Of a stretch of DNA of 64,000 nucleotides, positions 36,165-47,884 are shown one piece after another. Source of the DNA: Paracyclopina nana. Lineage: Eukaryota; Arthropoda; Copepoda; Cyclopoida; Cyclopettidae. The stretch's first letter is position 1, and the number at the start of each line of letters is the position of its first letter. Location of the stretch: assembly GCA_019096065.1 (NCBI GenBank), contig JAGUCH010000005.1, positions 4,898,001-4,962,000 of the forward strand, read 5' to 3'. The position numbers and the translations under genes were made by a program. The notes under the pieces are model-generated. The model had not been told where the DNA came from, ran no database searches, and was given only the letters and a program-made list of their open reading frames with translations.

Positions 36165-36335
36165 ACCCTTTCTCGAAAATGGAAACGATCATCATCATCA
36201 TCTCGGTTATGATTCGTTTCTTTTGAAAAGACTTCGTCGCCAGCCAGACAGTTCTGACAGTCATTGCAGCCACATTTTTTTGTGAGCTCAAAAGAATTTG
36301 CATTTGGGTCTCTAGTAGTGTAGATCTTGCTGCAA
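36165..36335 (-). CDS. Weak candidate internal exon, Cys-rich
   Basis: On the minus strand a good acceptor (ATATTTTTGCAG) opens at about 36335 into a frame containing CGCNDCQNC and an acidic DDDDD run, ending near a possible donor (AAAG|GTCAGC) at about 36165. The frame is protein-like, but no partner exons were found and the donor is weak. I do not recognise a family. Confidence 0.15.
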
Positions 36336-39300
36336 AAATATAGCACATATTCCACCCACCTTTTGCCCCAAAAAGAGCAGATCAAATTACCATCACTAGC
36401 TGGGGTGCAAAAAACGTTCATCAATGTAGAAAAGAACTTTTTTCAGCCCATAGCAGGTCGTCACATAACTTGAATATTCTCGGCCACTTTTGGGGATTTT
36501 CCAATTACCGAATGTTTCGTTATTTTCTGCTTCTTTCCAAGAAGAAAATATGAAGAATGTAACAATTTGATAATTAGCAAAGTTCAGAGTTATCTAAACA
36601 ATCATGTCCATGGTGGTGGGAAATTTCCCTCGCTTGAAACTGAGATGTAAACTGAGACGCGCATTTGCTGATCATCCTTCACGTTGTGGCCAAAAAAGCT
36701 CTGCTTAAAAGGGTGCTAATAGCGCAGAGTCTGTTTTTGAGGTCATGCTGGCCAAGTGTGCTGTAGCCAGATACCATCACAGCAGCGACGACGATGTTTG
36801 CACTTACTCGAATATGGCCATTGTTTATACATGCTCAAGGGAGCGCTTTGCACTTCTTCTTTAGCTGTAGTATAACATGGACTGCCAACTCTACAACAAT
36901 CATCTTTGGCCTCCATGAATATGTAAAGGCTGCATGTGAGGTCGACAAAACAAGAGCATATCCCAATGTTGGCATAATTGGTCGTCGTATTAGAAATCAG
37001 AGTCAATTCGACTTTTTGAGAGTTGGTTTTTAGGAAGTGCCTAATTAGGGCTTGAGTGGCAGCTCAGTGGGGATATTACCTAAATTAAGCCAATTTTTGG
37101 CTCCTCTTCAAACCTACAAGCTATAAATGTAATATGCTGCACAAAAAAGTTCCTCCTGAAGAAGCTACAGATATTGTAGTTTTGGAAAAACAAGTAATTA
37201 AAGCTGCGTAGCTTCGGCTCATTTGGAAGTGGAGCGAGCCACTATGGCGAATCATGCGAACTTTCGCAAGGCCATTTTGCTGACTGGAAGAGTGGCTGTT
37301 TTGGCACCACCAACACTGATTATTGCGACTCTACCAACCGAAGAAGAAATGTAGCATTGATCTACTCGCGAAAACAGCTCGACTAAAAGTTCACAACGCA
37401 AGCTAGTTTTTGCGTTTACAATATGCTCCTCTGAGCTTCAGGTTTGCAAAAAGGTTAATTAATCATGGGAAACTCGAGTCTAATTAACAAGAGAGCTTTG
37501 AAATGGCCTTTTTCAACTATAAGAACGAAAAAGCTGATTATTGAGCTGGGGGATAACTTTAGGGTGGTATTGGTAGATATGCACTGCAGCAGACTTTACA
37601 TGCCACAACAATACGAAAGTTCGTCGTCGTCCCAACTTTTACCCTACCACGGTGGCCCACATTCAGACCAATATTACACGACTTGTCCCTGACTCCCAAG
37701 CCTTGATTGACAAGCGAGACTCAACCCCCTCCCTCTTCTCCTACATATACTATATATATACAACATTTGGATGATGTAGCATTCCAATTTTTTCGAGGTT
37801 TCCTCGAGGAAATGGCTACTTGTCCAACAACTTTGCTCCCCTATGCCAAAAGCCTACATGACATCATCGAGAAATAAACAACTCCACCCACCTCACTTCT
37901 ATACTGTGTGACATTACAAAAAAAAGGAGTGAAGAGGCTTTGTTGCACTTACCACGCAGTTGTTGTGTCTTGCTGGGAAATTCAGTCTGCTTAGTTGAGG
38001 GTGAACACTATTTGGGTTGAGTGGTGTGAAAAAAGTACGAATTTATTATTACATAGAGCCGCTGTTATGTTGGCTTGCCAAGTCTTCTCGGCTAACTGAG
38101 GTCCAACGCAGCTGAATATTTGCTACGTGTGGGCTCGCGGCATGCGTCTCTCAGCTTAACCGGCGTTCGCGCCGCAATTCCCCGTTAGCTTAAAAGTACG
38201 CGATGTTCTTTCTGTAGCAGCAGCAGACCCGGCCAAAATAAAGGGGAAAACCAGGCTCCAATTATGCTTATTCTCCCTCATAAAATCGGATATGACTTTT
38301 TTGCACTCCCTCAAGTCCTGAGACCGATTTAGCTATGATTCGCCGCGGTTTTGCATCTTTTGAAATACATATAGAATACGGCAATAAATCAAAGAAGAGG
38401 CGAAAAGGAATGAGATCAAATAGCAAAATAAAATTAGCTCGCGGCCATAAATCAACGCGCATAAATCTTTCGGTCAACAATTTTAATCTTCAACACGTGG
38501 TTTCTTTCCCTTTGAGTTCATCAGCATTATTTTTTGCTGCTGCTGCTTCATTACTAAGAGCCTACTTGTATTGATTGGGATCCATTGTTGTTGGGCGCGA
38601 CCCAATATTGTTAGCAGCAACATTTCTCATTTCGTGGGGGAGGAAGAAGAAAAAGATGCATTGATGTCGTCAAAAAGATGCCTAATTGTTGGCGACTGTG
38701 GAGGCTCAAGCATCCGTGGAAAATGCACAATATTAACTACAGACTACATATTATTATTATTATGTGAGATATTGGCATTCGAGGCCAAACTTGCTGAATT
38801 CCTGCTAATGCAAAGAGCCTAATTAGGAGCGACTTAAATGCAGCCGAAACGTTATTTGACCATTGTTGTCTCTCCGTCTATTATTTCCATTGCGATTGAT
38901 AATATGCATGAAAAATCCTTGACGAATGGATTAGAAATCTTCCTCATCATGTGAGAGCTCCATGCAGAATCGAAGATACTTATTTTTCCAATGTCAATTG
39001 GCACCGATCCAGGACATCTCCTCTGACAGGATTTCGTCATGTGACAAAACATTTGTCTCCGAAAGGACGAGACGAATTGTTTGTTGGAATTCCACGATGC
39101 GACCTCTAAAAATCGAGTATTGAATTTTTCTGGGGGAAATCTTGGATGGATTTTCCCTCATGGATTTGTCTATATTTTTGGCTTAACTTATAAGCATATA
39201 ATCAGAAGAGGATGGTCATTTGGGTGCGAGCTTTTTATAATATTTTGATTACAACTGTGAAAGGAGGGCAGCAGCATATAGGAGTACTCAGAAAAATTAC

Positions 39301-40936
39301 ACGTTTCCCTCCTTCTTCCCCTTTGCTTTGTTCAAGGCGTACAGTACTAATTTACTGCAGTACGAAACTACGGTATAAAGAAGTACGGTATGCATGTAAG
39401 AGGTACATTAAGCATATGAGGAATGGAATTTTGTGCCAATTTTATTATCACATCTGTGCTTGCCTCCTCCGCAAAGAAGCCATGGAATTTCATGTTCTGC
39501 ACACGGGAGGAGAAGAAAAAACCGAACATGACAGACTTATGGACGTTTTATTGTGCACCACGTGTGCGTCCCAAGACTTTTGAGGGGAATTCTCCGACGT
39601 CGGAACTCCTAGATATTTTTTCTTAAATTCTGCAATCTTCAAAAGGAATATTTAAGAGTGATGGAAAAAACAAAAAAACAAAATATCCTACGTGTACCTG
39701 GTCATTACCAAAAGAGACTCGAGTTCGGAAGAAAGGGAGAAAATTGCACGGTTATTGTGTACATTTTTCCTCCCCTGGGCCAAATAATCAATTGGCACAA
39801 TGAGCCGCGAGAGATCTTGATATGCGAGTAGCAGCATCTTTTCCTCCCGTCGCCAGACAGATTGATTCAGGGAAATTGAAAAATGCAGAGACTGCGACTT
39901 AAATCCCCATGTCTGCGACGAGCAGAAGCTTTGTAGTAATGACCTTCCACGCGATGAACTTCATGGTATGCATATTTGTTCAGCATCAGTAAGATTTCAG
40001 GTCTACGCCATTGTCTGGAAATTGCTCATTTTAATTGGTAGCAGCCGCGCTGTTATGTGCACACTGGGTGTTTCGCTGCAACGAAAAAGAACAATCATCT
40101 CTTTGTCAATATATGATACCATCTCTAAGAGAGGCCGTATACTACTGCATCTTAAAATAGCCCTTGGGCTGAATTATGCAGTGCATGGCAGAAAAGAGTT
40201 GTTATGTCAGCAAGATCTCACAAACTCGAGATAATTGTAAAGATAATGCACTCTATCAAGAAGGCTTTTACTTGCAGATTGCCAAAGTATGCCAAAAACG
40301 GGCCCCAGGGCTCAATTTCAATTGCCCTCCTGGCCGACTTGTATATGTTGGTACGTAGATGCTGGCAGAGTAATTAACTCTTAACTCTGTACAAGATGAC
40401 CTCAAGAAACATTTCACTTTGGCAGCTGACATGCATGAGGATAAAAAAGCCGCCTATTCTTTCAAGGCTCCATTGTCCGCATTTGAAAAATCATTGCTCT
40501 TTTCGTTGTGAAAGTAATACTATTATATGTGTACTATAACGTTTTGCTTGCCAAGCTCCAATTGATGGGTTTAAAATGACCAGTTTGGCCGGCGTTTCTT
40601 AATCACGACATCTCTCCTATATAAGTGAGTATAGCCAGTATTTAACGCGTCTTGACCTCGAAAACCAAATTACCAAAGTGTAACATAAGGCCAATTTGCC
40701 TGTAGAATTTTCAGGCTTCTCTTTTCTCGGGAAAGTTGCTGAGCATTATTTTAGCCTGGCTCTATACCACAAAAAACGATGTTGAAATTAACCGGAGCTC
40801 AGAGGGCGTGAATGTGAAGCAAAAAAACATCATCACTCTCGACAAAAGTTTAGGGTGGAAATGCATCATTTTCTCACTAAGAACTGAGCCTCATAGAGCG
40901 TCGCGGCCTGAAATCATGGAGAAATCTCTTGACCTC

Positions 40937-40955
40937 ATCATGATGATGATGATGG
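40937..40955. repeat. TGA trinucleotide repeat
   Basis: Consecutive TGA units in non-coding DNA. Confidence 0.75.
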
Positions 40956-41189
40956 GATGATGTTTGACTTGGTCAGGAATTCTAATGTAAACAAAACTTC
41001 ACCCACTTGCGTGTCTACTTTGACATATATTCCCGAAGCTGGCAGTAAAATTCCAGATTTGACAGAGCAAAACGTTTATACCTATCCCGAGCTGCATCGA
41101 CTTTTTATTTGCTGCAAAATTAGAGAGGCATTTTTCTGCCTCCTTTTTATAGCTTATTATATGGCTAGTATATTTTGGCCAATAAAAAA

Positions 41190-41204
41190 CACGCGCGCGC
41201 GCGC
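41190..41204. repeat. (CG)n dinucleotide run
   Basis: Alternating CG for about 14 bases in otherwise AT-rich DNA. Such tracts can adopt Z-DNA, but nothing here shows a role. Confidence 0.8.
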
Positions 41205-44062
41205 TAATACTATATGTGGTACCTCTCTTCAAGAATAAGGGTGACAAACTCCCCATAAAAAGTGGATTTCTATGGAAATGCATTTCATGCTGGCAGACAC
41301 TTCGATTAGATGTAAATCTGAGAAAAATGGAGGGTAGAGTTTATGAATTTCTACTGCAATATATTACACACGAACGAAATATTGCCTATATTGAGTAGCA
41401 TCTTGTTTCTCCGTTGTTGCCCGGAAGTCGAAGTCATCATCTTGACGTAAGAGCAGCAACAGAAGGCGTTCCTTGAATACCAATCAGACAAGGAGAAGAT
41501 AGGTTTTCTTCCCCTATCATCATTCAGATGCTCAATTTTCGCAGATTCCTGCTTCCAACGCGCGTACGTACGTATCCATTCGTATCTGGGAAAAACTTTG
41601 CATTCAATTTCAACTTGGCAAACATTGGGCTTAGCAGTGCACAGTTTGGAAGGAGGAAGAGGAAAATTATCCACTCAGCATGGGTATGGAGCAGGTATGA
41701 ACCTACTATCGGGTCGGGGTCATGAGAAAATTCGGCAGACCACATTATGACGCTCCATTTAAAAAATGGAAAACAATATTAATTCCAGATTCCCCGAGCC
41801 CAAAATTCAATCTCGTCCCACTAATAGCTCTTTTGTTCTCACAAGGAATGTAAGCATAAAATGGATGATGACGGTATTTCCCTAAAGGCTAATTATGCCC
41901 CGTTTTTGGTGACTTGCACTACTTTGCTGCATATGTATGGCAACTTTCTCTATAAAACTATTGATGAGTTGAGAATCGTGAAATGCCTCTACTGTAACTC
42001 CTCCTTGCCTTCCGGACATCTTCTAAATTCTTTCAGTGATTTCTATGCAAACAACAAAATCTCCATCATCAGATCGAGGCAAGAAGCTGGATTTACAGAA
42101 ATCCAAGAAAGTGCACAATACAGTTTTAAAAGTTCAGTGAATGAAAGTGATGAATGGACAACTTTTGTTGTGCACTAATGAAGGAGAGTTGCATCTGCCA
42201 TTTCCACGACGTGCTCAAGTAAATTCACTGTTCACACTTATTGGGCGTGAAAATCCGTGAGAGATAATTTCCTACTCCACCACATTGATTGTGAGGACCA
42301 AGCAAACCGTCAAGTAGCTAGCTGGGATTGCCACACTTATTGCTACTCTAAGGCAACCCCTATATGGCAGTTATGTTGGAGATTCAGGCTCTGATAATTG
42401 CTACATTTTAAGCTGATTTTCACAGAATCCGTCTCAAATGACCTGGAGATCGAATTTCACATATTCTCTAAAATGACAGAAACCGTGGTACGTGGTGCAT
42501 CTGCTACTCTACACAGACTCATTTTTAACAGCAATTTACCAAAGGTCGTTTGTCTTCAGTCTTCGTTCGGTTTCCTTAAAATTAGAAGTGACAATTAAAA
42601 CTTTCACTTTTTTCCGTTCGGTCTGAGTTTGCCTTGTAATTTTCAGTAAATGCAGTGGAAGTGTCGGTAAAACGTCTTTTTGATGAGTGTGACAAGAATG
42701 CTTGATAGTCGTACATGATTTGCCTTTTATGTCTGTCACTTCTCGGGATTTTATGCCATAAATCTTGCTGAGTTAATTTTCAAATGACACTTTGCGACTC
42801 GCGCCTTGAACACGCGAGATGCAGAAAAATCACATGATTATCATTAGCCTCAAATTCCCAAGCAAAAGTAAATGAGTTGCTGCAGAATCAGGCAGCAAAA
42901 TTACAGTGTGGTTTATGTGACCAAATAATGACTATGTGAAATGGCATATCACATTTACTCTATTTACACACCATTTTTCAGCAGATTGAGGCCACTTTCA
43001 ACTTTCATTGTCATGCTATAGTTTATAGATTGCTCTGTCGAGTTAGCTATTTTTGTAATCTCTTTAAATCAAGTTTTAGGGCTGAGAAATGCGTTAATGA
43101 AGCGAGTAACCCTTCCGTTTTGATCCAATCTTCTCTCGCAATATCACCATTATTTTTATCAGATTATTTTTTACAACATACAAAATGGAGCCGTTTTATA
43201 TAGTGCATGGCAGCTAGGGTAGCTGAAAATAAAGAGATTGCTCTTGAGTTCTGTGGAAAAATGCTGAAAACTGTTATTGACGATCCCTGGTGGTTTCCGT
43301 AATTGTATGAGAACTTTTTGCCCAAATGAAATGAAGTTTGGTGGGAAGCCACAGCAGCAAAGATTTAACGTTGCGAGTGAGGATCAAGTTTTGCAGCAAA
43401 AACTGACTCCAGAGAATTGAATGAGTGAATCCTTTTAAAATAAGTGGTGAACTCGCCTAAATGCTTGGGGATGTGAGACTCAAAAAAAGGGAGGAATCAA
43501 AATGCAAAATGGTCATCCTGTGGCTTTTTTCAGTTCCCTCGGGCATTTATCAGAGGAAGCTGTTGATGAGCTCATTTGGTGACCTGCATGTGAACATCCG
43601 GCCGTGGTCGGCGCTGCGGTGGGAAAATGCCATCATTTGAGCACCAAATGAAGCGACGAGCATTAAAATCCTTTGAAAACGAAGAAGACAACGTTTGAGT
43701 GACATAAAAGAAGAATGCACTCTGCAATAATAATGCTTACCTTGGCCTTTGGAAGAAGAAGTAGCATGCTGCTCTAGTTTTGAATCCGCTCACGGCGGCA
43801 AAATTGGCTCGTTGACAGATCATTAACTTGCACAAAAAAAGGTGACCAAGATGGATTGAACTATCATCCCAGATTATTAAAGGCCTCGGGGCTTATGGGC
43901 AGGTAGACTAGTATGCTAGGTAAAGTGGGGTACCACAGCTCGAATATACCCGAAATCATTAAGGAAATTATACACCTATTGAGAATTTGCGACGGTTCTC
44001 GCTTTTTTGCAGATTGATAAAAAACCCATAAACGAGCCTTTGATGTCTGACCGAAGTTAGAT

Positions 44063-44068
44063 TTTATT
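44063..44068 (-). promoter_or_regulatory. Poly(A) signal of eIF3e gene
   Basis: AATAAA on the minus strand about 30 bases after the eIF3e stop codon, a short but normal spacing. Confidence 0.7.
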
Positions 44069-44097
44069 TCACACATACAAGCATAATAGTGATCCGT

Positions 44098-45538
44098 TTA
44101 GAAACCGTCAGTGCCCCAATTGGGCTGATCCTGTGCCTTCTTCTTTTTCTCAACGCTCAATTGCAACATTTGACTGCGGAATGACAAAGCCTTGGTCTTC
44201 TCGATCAGTTGTTGGTATGGAGAAGTCGTTTGCGTTCCCATGACCACGTGACCTTGTTGCGAGTCAATTTTTGCGTCTAACTTGGCCTGCCTGATAAGGT
44301 TAACAATCCACCTTTCAGCCTCAGTGGGATTCATGTTGAGCTTCTCGGCCAGCATCGATATAGAGATACACTGATGGATTCTGCAAAAGGTCTCAAAAAT
44401 CATGAGCCTTGCGTTCTCAATGAAGTCTTGAAGACAAGCAATGAGGAAAAAGTCTGTGGCCAGAACAGTTTCGCACTCGCGGAGTTTTTGCTGAGCCCCA
44501 TCAAAGTCAAACTTGACATAAAGATCTTCAATGAAGGAAGTGATGGGGTCCTTGTAGGTGTACGACTCCTCCTGGATCACCTTCACCAAGTCCAGCATGA
44601 CATTGCGCCTTGAACTCTTGTTAATGACAACAGCAGTTGACAAGTATCTAAAAAATAAAATTCATAATCAGCAAGATTCAAAGTCAACTCCAAAATTAAA
44701 GCACATACCTCAGAATCCAAGGGCAAGTGGTCTGGATGGCATTCAGATACTGCTTCTGGTACAGAAACAATTCGATGATCAAGTCACGTCCTTTAGCGTG
44801 ATTGAAGAAGACGAACAACGACCAGTGGATCAGCCAAGTGCGTTGCTGAAGGGTTTGCAAAGACGAACCGAAAGTCGACTCGTCAATGTACTGCTGCAAC
44901 CTCTTCAAATCCTCCAGAGCGTTGTCCCACTTTTGCATAAGAATGTCCGACGCGAGCTTTCCCCAAAGGCCATTGAGGTAGTTTTTGTCGGTGGGTTGGC
45001 ACAAAATGCGATAGAAGTAGAGGTATCCGGAAGCCTCGTCATAGTTGCCAATTTCATACAAGCACTTGGCATAGTTGTAGCACGTGTCCACCGACTTTGA
45101 GTTGAGTTCGTGTTTATCAGTCAAGTACTTTTGCAACTCCTTGACATCGCGAGAATTCTTCATCTGCAAAACAAATGGCAACCGTTAAAAAGATTCGCCA
45201 ATGAAAAGAGCTGTCAAAGAACGCACCTTTTCTGTCACTTCTGGATCAGTGAAAATGTCGATGAGAGGCTTGGTCTCTTCTTGAAGCCTTCTGTACTCCT
45301 CAACGACAGCTTGACGCTTCTCTTTCATTTCCTCGGGCACATTTTGCTCCGGGTACAAGTTCTTGTACTCCTCAATGTAGAAATCGACCATGGAGGTGTG
45401 GGCCAATAGTTCCAATTTGCCTTTGGACAAGTCTGTCTCGTCATAAATGCCATTCACAGCATGAAACTCGAGCAGAGGAATGACCAAATGGCGATCCAAG
45501 TACTGACTCAGTTGATTGGTAAGCTCCCAATTGGCCAT
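44098..45538 (-). CDS. eIF3e: Eukaryotic translation initiation factor 3 subunit E
   Basis: Minus-strand exons 45538-45227, 45163-44709 and 44647-44098 join to 438 aa; human EIF3E (INT6) has 445. Introns are 63 and 61 bp, GT-AG. The protein aligns along its length with eIF3e: [12 protein letters not shown] near the start, the [12 protein letters not shown] and [18 protein letters not shown] blocks in the middle, then [10 protein letters not shown], and [13 protein letters not shown] with a C-terminal PCI domain (about residues 220-390). It is a subunit of the eIF3 complex that bridges the 40S ribosome and mRNA in the cytoplasm. I chose the start MANWELT over an ATG seven codons upstream because it matches the family N-terminus and has AAA before ATGG. 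No damage is seen. Confidence 0.98.
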
Positions 45539-47860
45539 TTTGATGTAGGAAATCGGCAAAACTTATCAAAATATGCGAAATGTCTACTTTTCGGCAAAGC
45601 CGATGAAAAGTAAACAGGATCAGGAAACGTGTTGGATGAGTGTCGAATTTATGAGTCGATCCTTCAATTTTTCTAGTATAGTTGCTCTGTTAATAATCAT
45701 TAATTTGTAATAAGAATTTAAAAAATTATACAAGTTTTGAAATAGGAGAATTCTGATGGCACAATAGCTTTATCAATGGTTGACTTAATCGGTTGTTTTG
45801 TAGTTATGACTATTTATTGCCTTAGAAAGTGAAGCTTGTTTCGCTAGTCGATCGGAGCGCCACTTTGTTTTCACGGAATTTTTAGAAAATATTTTCTGTA
45901 GAACTGACTCTGAATGTTTAAGGCAAACCGCTAATATTTTTCTAAAAATGAATCGGCAATTTAAGCTTCTTTTATTTATAACTTGCGTGCCTTCAACCTT
46001 TTGAAATAATTTTAGCACCATCATTATTTATCTAAAATAATTTCGCTCCTCAAAAAAATTGATATCTTGTGTTATGTAAACACATTGACTCTGTTTCGTT
46101 GCACCTTATTTTGAAATGACGCGCGTCATGGAAGTAATTTGCGTTGGAAATCCGTTGGAAATTTCACAAAACAATAGGTGGCAGATGTGACAAGTTTCCT
46201 GCGTGACTCTACGAAATGCATCGGACACCTTGCAGCTCAAGAAGGTAAACATATACTTTGAAACATGCGGGATTTTCTTAAAAATCATCATGTGACTTAA
46301 GGCTATGACGAAAGCACAACTATGCAGCTGAATCTATGTGGGCCAACATTTTACTCTGGGGCAGTCACTTAAAAAGCCCGAATTTCTTCCATTGGATACA
46401 AGAAGGAGTGAAAAAGGCTTAACAGTTTGGGTGGCCCGTCGCGTTCCCACGATGGAAATTGGGTGGATTTTTGCTCAATTTTCCCACTGTGCCATCGCGC
46501 TCCTTTTTCTTACAAGGCTTTCCACAAACAGCCTCTAGAGCTTGCTTGCATTGGCCAAGGCCAAAACGAAGTCTGGCAGATCAGTTGTTGTAATATTTAC
46601 CAAATGATATTAATTGATAACATGTGATACAGGTAAGACCTTGTGTAATTCTAAAAGTGCACGCGTGCGTTGTTTGTTGACAAACGACCAAGATTTGCTA
46701 ACTTTGTGTGGTTTGTGGGTGTGTTTTTCGTCTGGGATGGGCACCTAAGATCTTTTGGACATTTGCCATTTTTCATGGCTGTGTAAAGATATTATTTCAT
46801 GGTGAGTCTGATTTGCACCTTAAACCTACATTGTTTATCGAGAAATCAGAGTTTGTTTTGACTTTGTGTGTATGATTTATGAGAAATGACATCATAAATA
46901 AGCAAGTTATAATTTAGCGATTCTAAGGAAAATATTCCATATGTATTTTAGCATCCAACACATTGTCCTTGTGTGTGAAAACCGGATAAGCTGCCAAATC
47001 TTGAAGCTACCTGTTTTCTATCTTTTTCTTAGTGTGCTTTATAGCGAGCTAGCTGCCAGTCAAGCAAGTTTACAAGGCTCTTCATTCGTTTACTTTGTGA
47101 TTTATGCGATTCATTTGAGGTGAGGGAGCAGTAGATATCATTAAAAATCAAAGTTCAATTTGTTGAAGAAATAGGCTCGTGTAGCAGAGCGTGATACCTT
47201 AACTTGTGATTGTGGTGAACAGGTGACGAAAGAGAAATTTTTCAAAAACATTTGTCATCGTAAAGTATATGAGAAAACATTTTTGCTACATGGAGAAACA
47301 TGAAAGAGTTGAGTTTATTTGTAGATGTTGAGCGTTTTTTATTCAATCTTTTTTGTCCCACTCGCTTTTAATTAGCTCGTTCTAGTTAACTGTCAAGCAA
47401 TCTAGATATAAACGAATTCTTGCATTGATCCGGATCTGTGTTGGCAACGGGCAGAAAATTCCTCCCATATCACACCGTAGCAGAAAAGCATCATGCTCTC
47501 AATATACTAGGTATAGTGTGAAACCTATTACAAGCAGGATGATAAATTTTACTCTTGAGAAACTTTCGAAATGAATGCTGACAGCTACATGCTACCCCTA
47601 ATCATCATCTATAAGAAAGCTCTTTCGTACTTTCGACAAAGCATCGTTAACGTTCCTCGTTTGCCAACCGAGTGTAACCTTGAAAAACTATCTTTTTGAC
47701 CTTAAGGTTATCCCTTCTCTGACGGCAAAAACTATAAATGTATAATGCATTGTTTGTGTAAAAAGATAGTGTTGAAACTTTCTGCATGACTGTCGCCCAA
47801 TTTGGACGTGGTCCAAGAAAAAGCGAACAATACTGAAAATCGTACTTCATTCTGTTTCAG
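45539..47860. other. Intergenic region between two divergent genes
   Basis: It separates the eIF3e start (minus) from the membrane-protein gene (plus) and so probably contains both promoters and 5' UTR introns. The right boundary is a strong splice acceptor, TTCTGTTTCAG, ending at 47860. I see no convincing ORF or RNA gene inside. Confidence 0.55.
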
Positions 47861-47884
47861 AGCTGTCGAAGGGAGAGGTCAAAA

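Larger units (their letters stand above)
33443..44062. other. Gene-poor intergenic stretch
   Basis: About 10.6 kb with no gene I would defend. Frames are short and without domains. It holds small microsatellites (a TGATGA run near 40938, a CG run at 41190-41204, a TTATTA run near 38748). One cysteine-rich open stretch with a plausible splice acceptor at 36165-36335 (minus) is listed separately as a weak exon candidate. Part of the left side is probably the promoter and 5' UTR region of the minus-strand kinesin. Confidence 0.55.

Noticed and set aside
44558..45100. 180-codon plus-strand ORF
   Set aside because: Antisense shadow of eIF3e exons 2 and 3, and it runs across a real intron.
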